Origin: Gordonia soli NBRC 108243
GTDB lineage: Bacteria > Actinomycetota > Actinomycetes > Mycobacteriales > Mycobacteriaceae
Length of the DNA: 64,000 nt
Direction: 5' to 3'
Assembly: GCF_000334455.1 (NCBI RefSeq)
Contig: NZ_BANX01000017.1
Location: 32,305-96,304 of the forward strand
Both the position numbers and the translations under genes were made by a program. Position 1 is the first letter of the stretch. Every line of letters begins with the position of its first letter. The notes beneath the pieces were generated by a model, which was given only the letters and a program-made list of their open reading frames with translations, was not told where the DNA came from and did no database searches. This document shows positions 17,626 through 26,655 of the stretch, in pieces.

Positions 17626-17674
17626 CCGACCTGCCCTCCAGGTGACAGCAGCCGTCCACGAACAGGAGTACCCC

Positions 17675-17938
17675 ATGAGTCCCAAGCCTCGTCGGCGCCA
17701 GGCGGAGACCACCGCCAAGCCGAAGCGCAATCTGCTGAAGGTCAACGGTGTCGCGGTCAGCGGCAGCAACCCCGTCGACTACAAGGACGTCGCGCTGCTG
17801 CGCCAGTTCCTGTCCGACCGCGGCAAGATCCGCAGTCGACGGGTGACCGGCTTGTCGCCGCAGGAGCAGCGCCAGGTTGCGACCGCCATCCGCAATGCCC
17901 GGGAGATGGCTCTCCTGCCGTTCGATTCGAGGCGGTAG
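17675..17938 (+). CDS. rpsR: 30S ribosomal protein S18 paralogue
   Basis: An 87-residue S18 containing [23 protein letters not shown] and [25 protein letters not shown], the family core. No cysteines are present. It ends the alternative ribosomal operon; AGGAG at 17664-17668 precedes ATG 17675. The downstream region up to 18475 carries repeats and no gene. Confidence 0.96.
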   Translation: MSPKPRRRQAETTAKPKRNLLKVNGVAVSGSNPVDYKDVALLRQFLSDRGKIRSRRVTGLSPQEQRQVATAIRNAREMALLPFDSRR

Positions 17939-17995
17939 GTCGGGTTCGGGCCCGGCGCGGGTTCCGGCCCGGGGCGCGAGAACACCTCTCTGACG

Positions 17996-18069
17996 AAAAT
18001 CTGCCGCCGAGCGGTGAGTCACGTGCGATATCCACGCGGCGCCCCGCTCGGCGGCAGATTGTGGTCATC
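17996..18069. repeat. 74-bp palindromic element, copy 1
   Basis: A perfect 17-bp inverted repeat, AATCTGCCGCCGAGCGG at 17998-18014 and its complement at 18044-18060, encloses a 29-base loop. Flanks extend the match with copy 2. The strong hairpin may also end rpsR transcription. Confidence 0.85.
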
Positions 18070-18291
18070 TCAGGTGCGTTCGCCCGAAAAACACCCGAGC
18101 CCGGCTAAAACCACCCACCAATTAAGCGCCTCAACCGCATTGGCATCCGCGAACATCTCTCGGGCAGAAATCGGCCCGACCCGGGCACATTTCGGAGCAA
18201 GACCACCCCGGCGCACACCGAAACCACCCGCTCCCCCCGGATTTCTGACATCTCAGCGAGCCGCACCGTGCACATTCCCGACCCGAGCCCG

Positions 18292-18352
18292 CTCAGCCGT
18301 CAATAATCCGACCCACCGCCAGCGCCACTCAGCCGTCAGTAATCCGACCCAC
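18292..18352. repeat. 25-bp sequence repeated at 36-bp spacing
   Basis: A 25-mer beginning CTCAGCCGTCA and ending ATCCGACCCAC occurs at 18292-18316 and 18328-18352 with one mismatch. It lies between the two 74-bp elements. Confidence 0.8.
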
Positions 18353-18362
18353 GAACCCGACC

Positions 18363-18436
18363 TAAATCTGCCGCCCAGCCGACCATCACGTGCACTATCC
18401 ACGCGACACCCCGCTCCACAGCAGATTGTGATCATC
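18363..18436. repeat. 74-bp element, diverged copy 2
   Basis: It aligns without gaps to 17996-18069 at roughly three quarters identity by eye, sharing the left end AAATCTGCCGCC, the centre TATCCACGCG and the right end GCAGATTGTG. Its arms no longer pair well, so copy 1 looks younger or is maintained by selection. Confidence 0.75.
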
Positions 18437-18475
18437 GATTCGGCGAGCGGACGACCACGTAGCCCGGCGGAGCCC

Positions 18476-20395
18476 CTACTCCCCTGCCCGCATCTCCAGA
18501 CTGATCTCCTCGGCGTCGAGCTGCGCCAGTTCCCGACTCAGCGTCGCCGACGTATAGGTGCCCTGGTCGCGCAGGGCGAGCAGGTGCTCGCGCTGCGCCG
18601 CGATGATCGCTCGACGTGCCCGCTCGAAGGTCTTGCGGTCCGCGATCCCGAGACCGCCGCCCTCGCCGCCGGAGTCCTCCTCGTCGTCCGGGGTGCGGGT
18701 CAGCTGCGGCATCCGACGCTTCAGCCAGGGGTAGTCGTCGACGATCCCCGACTCGATCAGCACCTGTTGCGCACTCGCGACCAACTCCGCGTGCAGACGG
18801 TTGCGCTCGTCGGCGGCATCGTCGGACGCCCCGGTGATGCCCAGCCGGCGGATGAGCCAGCCCAGCGTGCCGCCTTGCAGGATCAGCGAACTCGCCGCCA
18901 CCACGAAGGCCGTCAGCACCAACAGCGAACGGGACGGGGTGTCGGCGGGCAGGGTCTGCGCGGCCGCGACGGTCACGACGCCACGCATACCGCCCCAGAC
19001 GACGACGGACGCCTCCTTGGGCCCCAGGGGCGCTGCACGGTAGTAGTCGATGTCGGCGATCCGCCGACGGATCCGCGAGACGTAATGCCGTGCATCATCG
19101 GCATTCTCGATGCTCGGACGGCGCAGTTCCCGACGTCGCCCGGGCCGGCCGCGTAAGCGGAGTCGGCGGGGCGGTCGGCTCGGTGGCGGCCGCCGGTCAC
19201 GCGCCGGCACGCCGACACCCGGGACCGACTCCGGCCGCACCGAGCTCCCCGACTCCGGCGACGACCTCGAATCCGATTCCGCACCTTCGGTATCGCCGTC
19301 CGTCTCCGTCTCCGGGTCCGCCGACTCCTGCGCACGCTTCTGGGCGGTCCGGACGATCTTCGAATCCATCCGTTCCAGATAGGGCCGGATGGCCGACCCG
19401 CGTTGCGCCACCTTGTCCAGCCACCAGATCAGTGGCACCACATATGCGGCACGCACCACCATGGTCACCCCGAGCGCGGCGAGGCCTATCCACAGCGCGG
19501 TCTCGACCCCGCCGTGATCGTCGTGGACGTCGACCACCAGCCCGAACAGTTCGAGCCCCATCAGCAGGAACACACCGCCCTCGGCGATGAACTCGACCGT
19601 GCGCCAGTTCTGGGTGTCGGAGACGCGATGCTGCGCGGTCAGGTACCTGACCGATCCGGCGCCCGTGACCAGACCCGCGGTGACCGCGGCCACCAGTCCC
19701 GAAGCCCCGATGTGCTCGGTGGGCAGGTAGGCCAGGTAGGGCACGGTGAACGAGATGACCGTGTTGACCGTCGCGTCGGTGACCCGGGCGCGGACCCGGA
19801 GATTGAGCCATCCGATCGCGCCGCCGATGACCACGGCTGCGACCACCGCATAGACGAAGTTGAGGGCCACCCCGCCGAAGGAGATGCTGGCCGCAGTCGC
19901 GGCCACCGCGGCGCGCAGCAGCACCAGGGCCGTGGCGTCGTTGAGCATGCTCTCGCCCTCGAGCACTGCGGTCACACGCGCGGGGACACCGAGACGTTTA
20001 CCGATGGAGGTCGCGACGGCATCCGTCGGGCTGACGATGGCACCGAGCGCGATACCGGTCGCCAACGAGACGTCGGGCAGCACCCAGTGCAGGAAGAACC
20101 CGACGATGACGGCGCTCACCAGCACGAGCAGCACCGACAGCGCGCTGATCGCACCGAAATCACGACGGAAGTCCATGGTCGGCATCGATACCGCGGCCGA
20201 GTACAGCAAGGGAGGCAGCACCCCGACCAGAATCCACTCCGGATCGACCTCGATGGCCGGCACAAAGGGCATCACGCCGACGATCACCCCCGCGACGACC
20301 AGGATCAACGGCGCTGCGACGCGGATCTTGCGGCCGAGCACGTGTGCAGCCGCGATCCCGAGGACCGCGACGACGACCAGCAGGATCTCCTCCAT
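18476..20395 (-). CDS. Na+/H+ antiporter, CPA1/NhaP family
   Basis: The 639-residue protein from ATG 20395 has about 12 helices in its first 400 residues. It carries the CPA1 signatures GVLPPLLYSAAV, ALGAIVSPTDAVATS and ESMLNDATALVL, with the ion-binding ND pair, plus GMRGVVTVAAAQTLP. A long hydrophilic insertion rich in Glu, Asp, Ser and Arg lies between the last helices, and a soluble tail with helical predictions ends the protein. It expels Na+ in exchange for protons. No operon partner is evident. Confidence 0.92.
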   Translation of the reverse strand: MEEILLVVVAVLGIAAAHVLGRKIRVAAPLILVVAGVIVGVMPFVPAIEVDPEWILVGVLPPLLYSAAVSMPTMDFRRDFGAISALSVLLVLVSAVIVGFFLHWVLPDVSLATGIALGAIVSPTDAVATSIGKRLGVPARVTAVLEGESMLNDATALVLLRAAVAATAASISFGGVALNFVYAVVAAVVIGGAIGWLNLRVRARVTDATVNTVISFTVPYLAYLPTEHIGASGLVAAVTAGLVTGAGSVRYLTAQHRVSDTQNWRTVEFIAEGGVFLLMGLELFGLVVDVHDDHGGVETALWIGLAALGVTMVVRAAYVVPLIWWLDKVAQRGSAIRPYLERMDSKIVRTAQKRAQESADPETETDGDTEGAESDSRSSPESGSSVRPESVPGVGVPARDRRPPPSRPPRRLRLRGRPGRRRELRRPSIENADDARHYVSRIRRRIADIDYYRAAPLGPKEASVVVWGGMRGVVTVAAAQTLPADTPSRSLLVLTAFVVAASSLILQGGTLGWLIRRLGITGASDDAADERNRLHAELVASAQQVLIESGIVDDYPWLKRRMPQLTRTPDDEEDSGGEGGGLGIADRKTFERARRAIIAAQREHLLALRDQGTYTSATLSRELAQLDAEEISLEMRAGE

Positions 20396-20601
20396 GCGTC
20401 TACATCTACCTGCTGCTGCTGAACGCCGCCGACCCGGCTCTCGGGGATAGCCCCGCAAAAGGCCAGTTCAAGGTAACCAACGCGCGAAGCGCCATCACGG
20501 GATGTGACATTGGATGTTGACAGATGATGCGCCGCGCGAATACGTTCGGAGCAACGGTCGAACGACCATCATCAGCCCGCGCCGAGCAGGGGAGCCCCCC
20601 G

Positions 20602-21603
20602 ATGACAAACGCCCTCAGGTACGTCCCGGAGCACGACAAGTCCTCCGACGCCGACGACTACCACCAGGTTCTCGACGACCTCTCTGCCGCGTCCGTCCAC
20701 CGAAACTTCGATCCCTACATCGACATCGACTGGGACGCCGAGCACATGGCCGTCCGCACGGACGATCCGCGCTGGAAGCTGTCGACGGACGTCGACCCCA
20801 TCGGCCGCCACCCCTGGTACCAGCAGTTGCCCGAGGAGAAGCAGATCCGGATCGGGATGTGGCGTCAGGCCAACGTCGCGAAGGTCGGTCTGCAGTTCGA
20901 GTCGATCCTGATCCGCGGGCTGATGCAGTACAGCTTTGCACTTCCCAACGGAGCGAAAGAGTTCCGCTACACCACGCACGAGGCCAAGGAAGAGTGCAAC
21001 CACACTCTGATGTTCCAGGAGTTCGTCAACCGCAGCGGGATGGACGTGCCCGGTGCGAAGCTGGGCTACCGCCTGGTGTCTCCGCTGGTCCCGCTGGTCT
21101 CCACCCTGTTCCCGAACGTCTTCTTCTTCGGAGTCCTCGGCGGCGAGGAGCCGATCGACCACATCCAGAAGGACTTCCTGCGCACGCGTTCGACCCTGCA
21201 CCCGACCATGGCCGCGGTGATGCAGCTGCACGTGGCCGAAGAGGCGCGGCACATCTCGTTCGCCCACCACACGCTTCGCGAGAACATCCCCAAGAAGGGA
21301 TGGTTCCAGCGATTCGTCCTGTCGTTGGTCTTCCCAATCGCGATGCGGCTGCTGTGCGGTGCCATCATGGTGCCGCCGAAGAGCTTCCAGCGTGAGTTCG
21401 ACATCCCCGACTCGGTCATGAAGGACATTTTCTGGCGCTCGGACGAGTCGAAGCGATTCCTGCGCAACGTCTTCGGCGACGTACGGATGCTCGGCGAGCA
21501 GTGCGGGCTGATGAACCCGGTGTCGCGCGCACTGTGGAAGTTGCTCGGCATCGGCGGTCGTCCGTCGCGGTTCCGCAGCGAACCGACCTACACGGCAGCC
21601 TGA
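20602..21603 (+). CDS. AurF-like diiron oxygenase family protein
   Basis: From ATG 20602 (GCAGGGGAG upstream) the protein has 333 residues. It is an all-helical carboxylate-bridged diiron protein of the AurF (p-aminobenzoate N-oxygenase) family. Candidate metal ligands are Glu in LQFESILIR, E-E-x2-H in KEECNHTLMF, Glu in GEEPIDHI, and H...E-E-x2-H in LHVAEEARHISF. The family hydroxylates amines or other substrates using O2 and an electron donor. The gene lies seven bases before fprB, a ferredoxin/ferredoxin reductase fusion, the natural electron supply. Substrate unknown. Confidence 0.88.
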   Translation: MTNALRYVPEHDKSSDADDYHQVLDDLSAASVHRNFDPYIDIDWDAEHMAVRTDDPRWKLSTDVDPIGRHPWYQQLPEEKQIRIGMWRQANVAKVGLQFESILIRGLMQYSFALPNGAKEFRYTTHEAKEECNHTLMFQEFVNRSGMDVPGAKLGYRLVSPLVPLVSTLFPNVFFFGVLGGEEPIDHIQKDFLRTRSTLHPTMAAVMQLHVAEEARHISFAHHTLRENIPKKGWFQRFVLSLVFPIAMRLLCGAIMVPPKSFQREFDIPDSVMKDIFWRSDESKRFLRNVFGDVRMLGEQCGLMNPVSRALWKLLGIGGRPSRFRSEPTYTAA

Positions 21604-21610
21604 TCCGCGG

Positions 21611-23158
21611 ATGCCCCACGTCGTCACCCAGGCGTGTTGCGGCGACGCTTCGTGCGTCTACGCGTGCCCGGTCAATTGCATCCACCCGACGCCCGAGGAA
21701 CCTGACTTCGGCATCGCGGAGATGCTCTACATCGATCCGTCGACCTGCGTCGACTGCGGCGCGTGCGTCAGCGCGTGTCCGGTCGGCGCCATCGTCCCCG
21801 GACATCGACTCACGCCCGAGCAGACTCGCTACGCGGAGATCAATGCGGCCGCATACGGCGAGAACGTCGCGGACGCAGCGCGTTTCCCGGTCGATCCAGC
21901 CCGTCGACTCCCGCTGGCGCCTATCGACAAGCCACGGCGCCTCGAGACCGCTGCGCCGGTGTCGGTGGGGATCGTCGGCTCCGGACCGTCGGCGATGTAC
22001 GCGGCCGACGAGCTGCTGCGGCAACCACAGGTGCGGGTGACGATCTACGAGCGTCTCTCCAGGCCCTTCGGCCTGGCCCGCTACGGCGTGGCGCCGGACC
22101 ACCGTTCCACTCGTCGGATCATGGAACTGTTCGACGAGATGGCACGAAATCCTCGCCTGGACATCCTGCTCGACACCCAGGTCGGCCGAGACCTCACACT
22201 CGACGATGTGCGTGCCCGGCACAATGCGGTCCTCTGGGCCGGTGGCGCCCCCACCGACCGACGGCTCGCCATCCCCGGCGCCGACCTCGCCGGCGTACGC
22301 AGCGCGACCTCATTCGTGGGCTGGTACAACGGGCACCCCGACTTCGCGGACATCGACGTCGACCTCGACACCGAGACCGCGGTGGTCATCGGCAACGGCA
22401 ACGTCGCCCTGGACGTCGCTCGCATCCTGACCGCCGACCGCGACGCGCTGGCCACGACCTCGATCGCACCGAAGGCGCTGGATGCGTTGCGCCGCTCACC
22501 GATCGAGGAGGTCGTGGTCCTCGGGCGACGTGGTCCCGCACATGCCGCCTTCACGCTTCCCGAGCTCGTGGGTCTCGTCGACAGCGGCGCCTCCGTCGTC
22601 GTCGACCCGGCCGATCTCGAAACGGCCGGTCCCGCTCCGACCGACGATCCGACGGTCGCCGCGAAGGTCGGGTTGCTGGCCGAGGTCGCACGCCGCGATC
22701 CGCCCGCCGGCCGACGTATCCGACTGTCCTTCTTCTCGGCGCCCGCCGCGGTCGAGTCGGACGCCTCCGGCGCAGCCGCCGGTGTGCGCATCGACCGCAC
22801 CGAGCCCGCACCCGATGGCATCTCCGTGCTCCCGACCGGCATCTCCGAGACGATTCCCGCCGGTCTGGTGCTCACATCGATCGGCTATCGCGGCGTGGCG
22901 GTGCCGGGGCTGCCGTTCGACGAGTCGCGCGGGATCATCCCGAACGACGGCGGACGCATCGTCGTCGACGGAGAGCCGACCCCCGGCCTGTACGTCACAG
23001 GATGGATCAAACGCGGACCGACCGGTTTCATCGGCACCAACAAGACCGACTCCGGCGAGACCGTCGCCGCACTGCTGGACGATCTCGACGCCGGGCTGCT
23101 CGGCGACACCGCCGCATCGGGCGGCCGGGTCCGGCGGCTCGCGTCACGCTTCCGCTGA
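21611..23158 (+). CDS. fprB: Ferredoxin-ferredoxin NADP+ reductase fusion FprB
   Basis: 515 residues. The N-terminal about 80 residues are a bacterial ferredoxin with two clusters: the first motif CCGDASCVYACPVNC, the second CVDCGACVSACPVGAI. The remainder is an adrenodoxin-reductase-like flavoprotein with FAD loop IVGSGPSAMYAADEL and NADP loop VIGNGNVALDVARIL, and C-terminal GWIKRGPTGFIGTNK. It passes electrons between NADPH and iron-sulfur or diiron partners. It follows the AurF-like gene closely and probably shares its promoter. Confidence 0.95.
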   Translation: MPHVVTQACCGDASCVYACPVNCIHPTPEEPDFGIAEMLYIDPSTCVDCGACVSACPVGAIVPGHRLTPEQTRYAEINAAAYGENVADAARFPVDPARRLPLAPIDKPRRLETAAPVSVGIVGSGPSAMYAADELLRQPQVRVTIYERLSRPFGLARYGVAPDHRSTRRIMELFDEMARNPRLDILLDTQVGRDLTLDDVRARHNAVLWAGGAPTDRRLAIPGADLAGVRSATSFVGWYNGHPDFADIDVDLDTETAVVIGNGNVALDVARILTADRDALATTSIAPKALDALRRSPIEEVVVLGRRGPAHAAFTLPELVGLVDSGASVVVDPADLETAGPAPTDDPTVAAKVGLLAEVARRDPPAGRRIRLSFFSAPAAVESDASGAAAGVRIDRTEPAPDGISVLPTGISETIPAGLVLTSIGYRGVAVPGLPFDESRGIIPNDGGRIVVDGEPTPGLYVTGWIKRGPTGFIGTNKTDSGETVAALLDDLDAGLLGDTAASGGRVRRLASRFR

Positions 23159-23272
23159 CACGTACGGACTGAGGCCACCGACCGCTGAGGCCACCGACCG
23201 AGATCGGCCGCGATGGGTACTCGCGCGTCCGGTTCAAGGGTCGTCGGGGTGCAGGGGGCTAGATTGTCTGCC

Positions 23273-23782
23273 ATGGCGCCCGCGTACAGACGGTCCACTC
23301 GTTCGGTCGACCTGGCCGAACTACCGCCGGACATGCGACTTGCCCTGACCGAGCACGCCGAGACCCAGCACCTCCGACTGGCCGACGATCTACCGGCGTG
23401 GCTGACCCGGAGCGAGAACCCGCCCTCGACCAATCGGATCGGACGCTTGCTGGGGCGGCGCGCGAATTCGGCGGATCCCGACTCGGAGCATCAGACGCTG
23501 GTGCTGCTGCACCCGACTCAGCTGATCGTGGTCACGTCGGGAGCCGAACGCGGGGTGACCGCTCTCTCTGTCCCGTTGGCCCAGGCGACGGTCGCGCCCG
23601 GCAGTGCACTGACCGTGGGTGGCGTCGCGACGCCAGACGACGGGTACAGCTTCAGCGTCACCGGGTTCGCGGGGCACGAGGGCCGACCGGGCAGCTTCTA
23701 TCTCGGGATGGGCGCCGACGAGGCAGGGCTCGAGTGCCGGACCCGGGTGCGTGACGCGATCACCGCGGCACGCAATCCCTGA
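23273..23782 (+). CDS. Conserved hypothetical protein, possible PH-like fold
   Basis: From ATG 23273 the protein has 169 residues, no signal peptide and no membrane helix. The second half alternates short strands (TLVLLHPTQLIVVTSG, TALSVPLAQATVAPG) and ends with a helix, as in PH-like domains; this is a structural guess. TAGATT at 23261-23266 before the ATG fits a -10 for a nearly leaderless message. GTG and ATG starts farther upstream exist (23213). Confidence 0.65.
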   Translation: MAPAYRRSTRSVDLAELPPDMRLALTEHAETQHLRLADDLPAWLTRSENPPSTNRIGRLLGRRANSADPDSEHQTLVLLHPTQLIVVTSGAERGVTALSVPLAQATVAPGSALTVGGVATPDDGYSFSVTGFAGHEGRPGSFYLGMGADEAGLECRTRVRDAITAARNP

Positions 23783-23813
23783 CCCTGTTCTGCCGCATCC
23801 GTAACCACCGTGC

Positions 23814-23887
23814 CCGGAGCGAGAGCGGGCGCCGGTCGTGGAACGCCGGCGTCGCCGAGCGAGGACCGGAGCGAGAGCGGGCGCCGG
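23814..23887. repeat. Perfect 22-bp direct repeat, 52 bp apart
   Basis: The 22-mer that starts CCGGAGCGAGAGCGGG and ends CGCCGG occurs at 23814-23835 and 23866-23887 in the gap between two genes. The remainder up to 24076 shows no gene. Confidence 0.8.
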
Positions 23888-24076
23888 CGCCGGCGCCCAG
23901 AAACACAGTCGTTCGTCTGAGTCGCCCGACCAGAAGAATTCATGCTGGCCAACATCCTCCACGACCGGCAATGACCGGCGCCGCAACCGAATTGAAACAT
24001 CACAGATCGGTTCCCACCCGCGTCGAAGTCATACGGATCCGAGCGGTCGGCGTTATATTTGACCCGCCGGTGGGGG

Positions 24077-24892
24077 GTGAGCACGTTGAACACCATGTTC
24101 TCGAGGTTCGATTTCATCGACGCGGCGCGGGCCGCGGCCGATCAGTTCGTCACACTCGTCGATGCCGTCGACGATCCAGATCTCGCGCTGTCGGCGACAC
24201 CGGGCTGGACGATCACCGACTGCCTCGGACACGTCGCCTCCACGCCGAGCCGGTATCACGAGCTCATCGACGGACGCGGTACGTACGCCGCGACCGCCCT
24301 CGACCTCCCGGATTTCAACGCGAAGCAGATCGCAAACCTGACCACCCGTGATCGCCGGACGTTGTGCACTCGCCTGCTCACCGACCTCGATGAGCTCCTC
24401 GACACCGTCGCCCACCTGGGTGCCTGCGTACCGAAATTCACCTTCGACGGCGGGTCTCACGTCCGCGCCGACGTAGCGCTGGGCATGTTGATCGGCGAGT
24501 TCCTCGTGCACGGTCACGACATCGCGCGTGAGGTTGGAGCCCGGTGGGACATCGATCCGCAGTACGCCGCACTCGTGGTGCGTGGACGCAACAACGTCCT
24601 GCTCGGCTGGTCGGATGCCGACGCCTGCGTCGGGTACACGGCGACGTACGACATCCGTCTGCGGGGAGTCGACGAGCGGTTCGTCTACGAGTTCACCGAC
24701 GGCGAGCTCGAGATCGATCCGGCCGATCCGCGTCCCGCGGATGTCCATCTGAGCCTCGACCCCGTGGCCGCGCTGCTCGCCGGATACGGACGCGTGTCGG
24801 CGGCACGCACCGCATTGAGCGGCCGGGCGATCGCGTGGGGGACACGCCCCTGGTTGGCACTGACGTTGCCGAGACGATTTCGTCCGGCCTGA
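24077..24892 (+). CDS. DinB-like maleylpyruvate isomerase family protein
   Basis: About 271 residues from GTG 24077; ATG 24095 is an alternative. The N-terminal helical bundle has LDLPDFN, GMLIGEFLVHGHDIARE and a conserved HxxxH-like metal site typical of mycothiol-dependent maleylpyruvate isomerase/DinB superfamily proteins. The last 100 residues resemble an SCP2-like sterol carrier extension (VHLSLDPVAALLAGYGR). Function probably mycothiol-linked, but not assignable. TATATT at 24053-24058 is a likely -10. Confidence 0.75.
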   Translation: MSTLNTMFSRFDFIDAARAAADQFVTLVDAVDDPDLALSATPGWTITDCLGHVASTPSRYHELIDGRGTYAATALDLPDFNAKQIANLTTRDRRTLCTRLLTDLDELLDTVAHLGACVPKFTFDGGSHVRADVALGMLIGEFLVHGHDIAREVGARWDIDPQYAALVVRGRNNVLLGWSDADACVGYTATYDIRLRGVDERFVYEFTDGELEIDPADPRPADVHLSLDPVAALLAGYGRVSAARTALSGRAIAWGTRPWLALTLPRRFRPA

Positions 24893-24911
24893 GTTCTCGC
24901 CGCCGTTCGGA

Positions 24912-25526
24912 TCAGGTCGACTCGCTGACCATCACGGCGACGGTACCCGGCTCCAGCGCGTCGAAGACATGTTCCACGTCGCCCGGATATGACGCGTAGT
25001 CCCCTGGTCCGAGTTCGACGGTCGCATCGGTGGGGCCGAGTCGGGCCCGCCCGGCACTGATCACGACGTATTCGACGACGCCCCGCTTGTGGGGTTCGGA
25101 GATGCGCGGCTTCCCCGGGTCGGCCCGGAGGATGTAGATGTCGCGACGCGCTCCCGGCGGCGCCGTCGACAACAGGGTCGCCGAGTAGTCGGCGTCGGCG
25201 GCCTGGATCACCGGACCTTCACCGAACCGCACCACCTCTACACGGCTGGGCGGGGCGTCGAGTAGCGCCGAGAACGTGAGACCGAGTGCGGTACTCAGCG
25301 CCCAGAGGGTCTCGATGCTGGGGTTGCCGTCACCTGATTCGAGCTGGGAGAGTGTCGACTTCCCGACTCCTGCGCGGCGCGCCAGCTCGCCTATCGACAG
25401 GCCGGCCCGGGTGCGCTCTCGCCGCAACGCCGTGGCCACCAGCTGCTGCGGGGTCACTTCCCCTGGCGTAGTGTTCGACACACCGGACGATTGTTCATCT
25501 TGACGAACGGGTCCCATAGTGTTCAT
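24912..25526 (-). CDS. XRE-family regulator with cupin domain
   Basis: About 204 residues from ATG 25526; ATG 25516 or GTG 25481 are also possible. The helix-turn-helix reads IGELARRAGVGKSTLSQLESG and is followed by a single cupin beta-barrel (EPHKRGVVEYVVISAGRA, GPGDYASYPGDVEHVF) that probably binds a small ligand. It is divergent from azlCD at close range, the standard arrangement of a dedicated repressor of a branched-chain amino acid exporter. Confidence 0.85.
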   Translation of the reverse strand: MNTMGPVRQDEQSSGVSNTTPGEVTPQQLVATALRRERTRAGLSIGELARRAGVGKSTLSQLESGDGNPSIETLWALSTALGLTFSALLDAPPSRVEVVRFGEGPVIQAADADYSATLLSTAPPGARRDIYILRADPGKPRISEPHKRGVVEYVVISAGRARLGPTDATVELGPGDYASYPGDVEHVFDALEPGTVAVMVSEST

Positions 25527-25536
25527 CATAGTACGC

Positions 25537-26310
25537 ATGCGTTCGGTATGGAGAACACTCGACCGGCAGACGATCCGCTCGATCGTCCTGCTCTCCGTGT
25601 CGGTGCTGGTGATCGGGGCATCGTATGGCGTGGCGGCCCACGGCGCCGGACTGATCTGGTGGCAGATCCTCCTTCTGGCCACCGTGGTCCTCGCCGGCTC
25701 GTCGGAGTTCGTGTTCGTCGGCGTCCTCGCGGCAGGCGGCGCGCCGATCCTCGGCGCCATCGCCGGCCTTCTTGTCAACACACGCAACCTCGGCTACGGC
25801 CTGGCCATCGGACCGTTGCTCGAACGCGGACCGGCGCTGCTCTTCGGCTCGCATTTCATCAATGACGAGACGGCGGTCGTGACCACCGGCGTCGACGACC
25901 GGCGCGTCGCACGGGCCGCCTTCTTCCTGTGCGGGGTCGGAATCCTGGTGTGCTGGCCGGTCGGCGCCGTCGCGGGCAGCCTGATCGGGAACGCCGTCTC
26001 CGACCCCGCGGTGCTCGGTCTCGATGCAGCGTTCCCAGCGCTGTTGGGCGCCCTGGCCCTACCTGCACTGCGCGATGGATCCACATGGACCGCCGCGGCG
26101 ATCGGCGGTGCAGCCGCACTCGCCGCCACCCCGTTCCTCCCCGCAGGCCTGCCGATCCTGTTGGCGCTCATCGGAGTCCCCCTCGTCGAGGTCGCGCGGC
26201 GCGCACGTCGTCGACGCTCGGGAGCCGGACCGGAATGTTCTGCGGAACCATCCGACACCGCCGGCGCAGACGAGTTCGCGGCGGCCACATCCGCTGCGCG
26301 AGGTCGATGA
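25537..26310 (+). CDS. azlC: Branched-chain amino acid exporter large subunit, AzlC family
   Basis: 257 residues from ATG 25537 with about seven membrane helices. The segment GLLVNTRNLGYGLAIGPLL and SHFINDETAVVTTG are AzlC family features. AzlC pairs with AzlD to export leucine, isoleucine, valine or analogues. ATGA overlap with azlD confirms coupling. Its start lies 10 bases from the divergent XRE-cupin gene, so regulators and polymerase share the same short region. Confidence 0.9.
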   Translation: MRSVWRTLDRQTIRSIVLLSVSVLVIGASYGVAAHGAGLIWWQILLLATVVLAGSSEFVFVGVLAAGGAPILGAIAGLLVNTRNLGYGLAIGPLLERGPALLFGSHFINDETAVVTTGVDDRRVARAAFFLCGVGILVCWPVGAVAGSLIGNAVSDPAVLGLDAAFPALLGALALPALRDGSTWTAAAIGGAAALAATPFLPAGLPILLALIGVPLVEVARRARRRRSGAGPECSAEPSDTAGADEFAAATSAARGR

Positions 26311-26624
26311 TGGCAAGCCTGCTGCTGGGCATCGGGGTACTCGCCGTCGGCACCTACGCGATCCGCGTCGCCGGACCGGCGATGCGTAGTCGGGTCACCG
26401 TCGGACCGCGGACGCAACGACTGCTCGACCGAGCGGCCATCGTCCTGCTGGTCGCGGTCGCGCTGACCGGCGCGCTCTACGTCGGACACGACTTCGCCGG
26501 CTGGGCTCGTCCCATCGGGGTCGGGGCCGGACTGCTCGCCGCCGTGCTCAAGGCGCCGATCGTCGTCGTGGTCGTCCTCGCGGCGGCTGTCACCGCGGGC
26601 CTACGCGCCGCCGGGGTGGCCTGA
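26307..26624 (+). CDS. azlD: Branched-chain amino acid exporter small subunit, AzlD family
   Basis: 105 residues with four helices starting MMASLLLGIGVLAVGTYAIR. Length and helix pattern fit AzlD. Starts ATG 26307, overlapping the azlC stop. Forms the exporter with AzlC. Confidence 0.88.
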   Translation: MMASLLLGIGVLAVGTYAIRVAGPAMRSRVTVGPRTQRLLDRAAIVLLVAVALTGALYVGHDFAGWARPIGVGAGLLAAVLKAPIVVVVVLAAAVTAGLRAAGVA

Positions 26625-26655
26625 GGTACGGGCCAGCCGACCCGAAAGACCCCGG

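Larger units (their letters stand above)
17939..18475. other. 537-bp intergenic island with repeats and no gene
   Basis: Between rpsR and the NhaP gene I see no coding frame with sensible composition. It is more A-rich than its surroundings and contains two related 74-bp elements plus a 25-bp sequence present twice, listed separately. It is likely a landing site for small non-autonomous elements or a chain of transcription stops. Confidence 0.7.
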
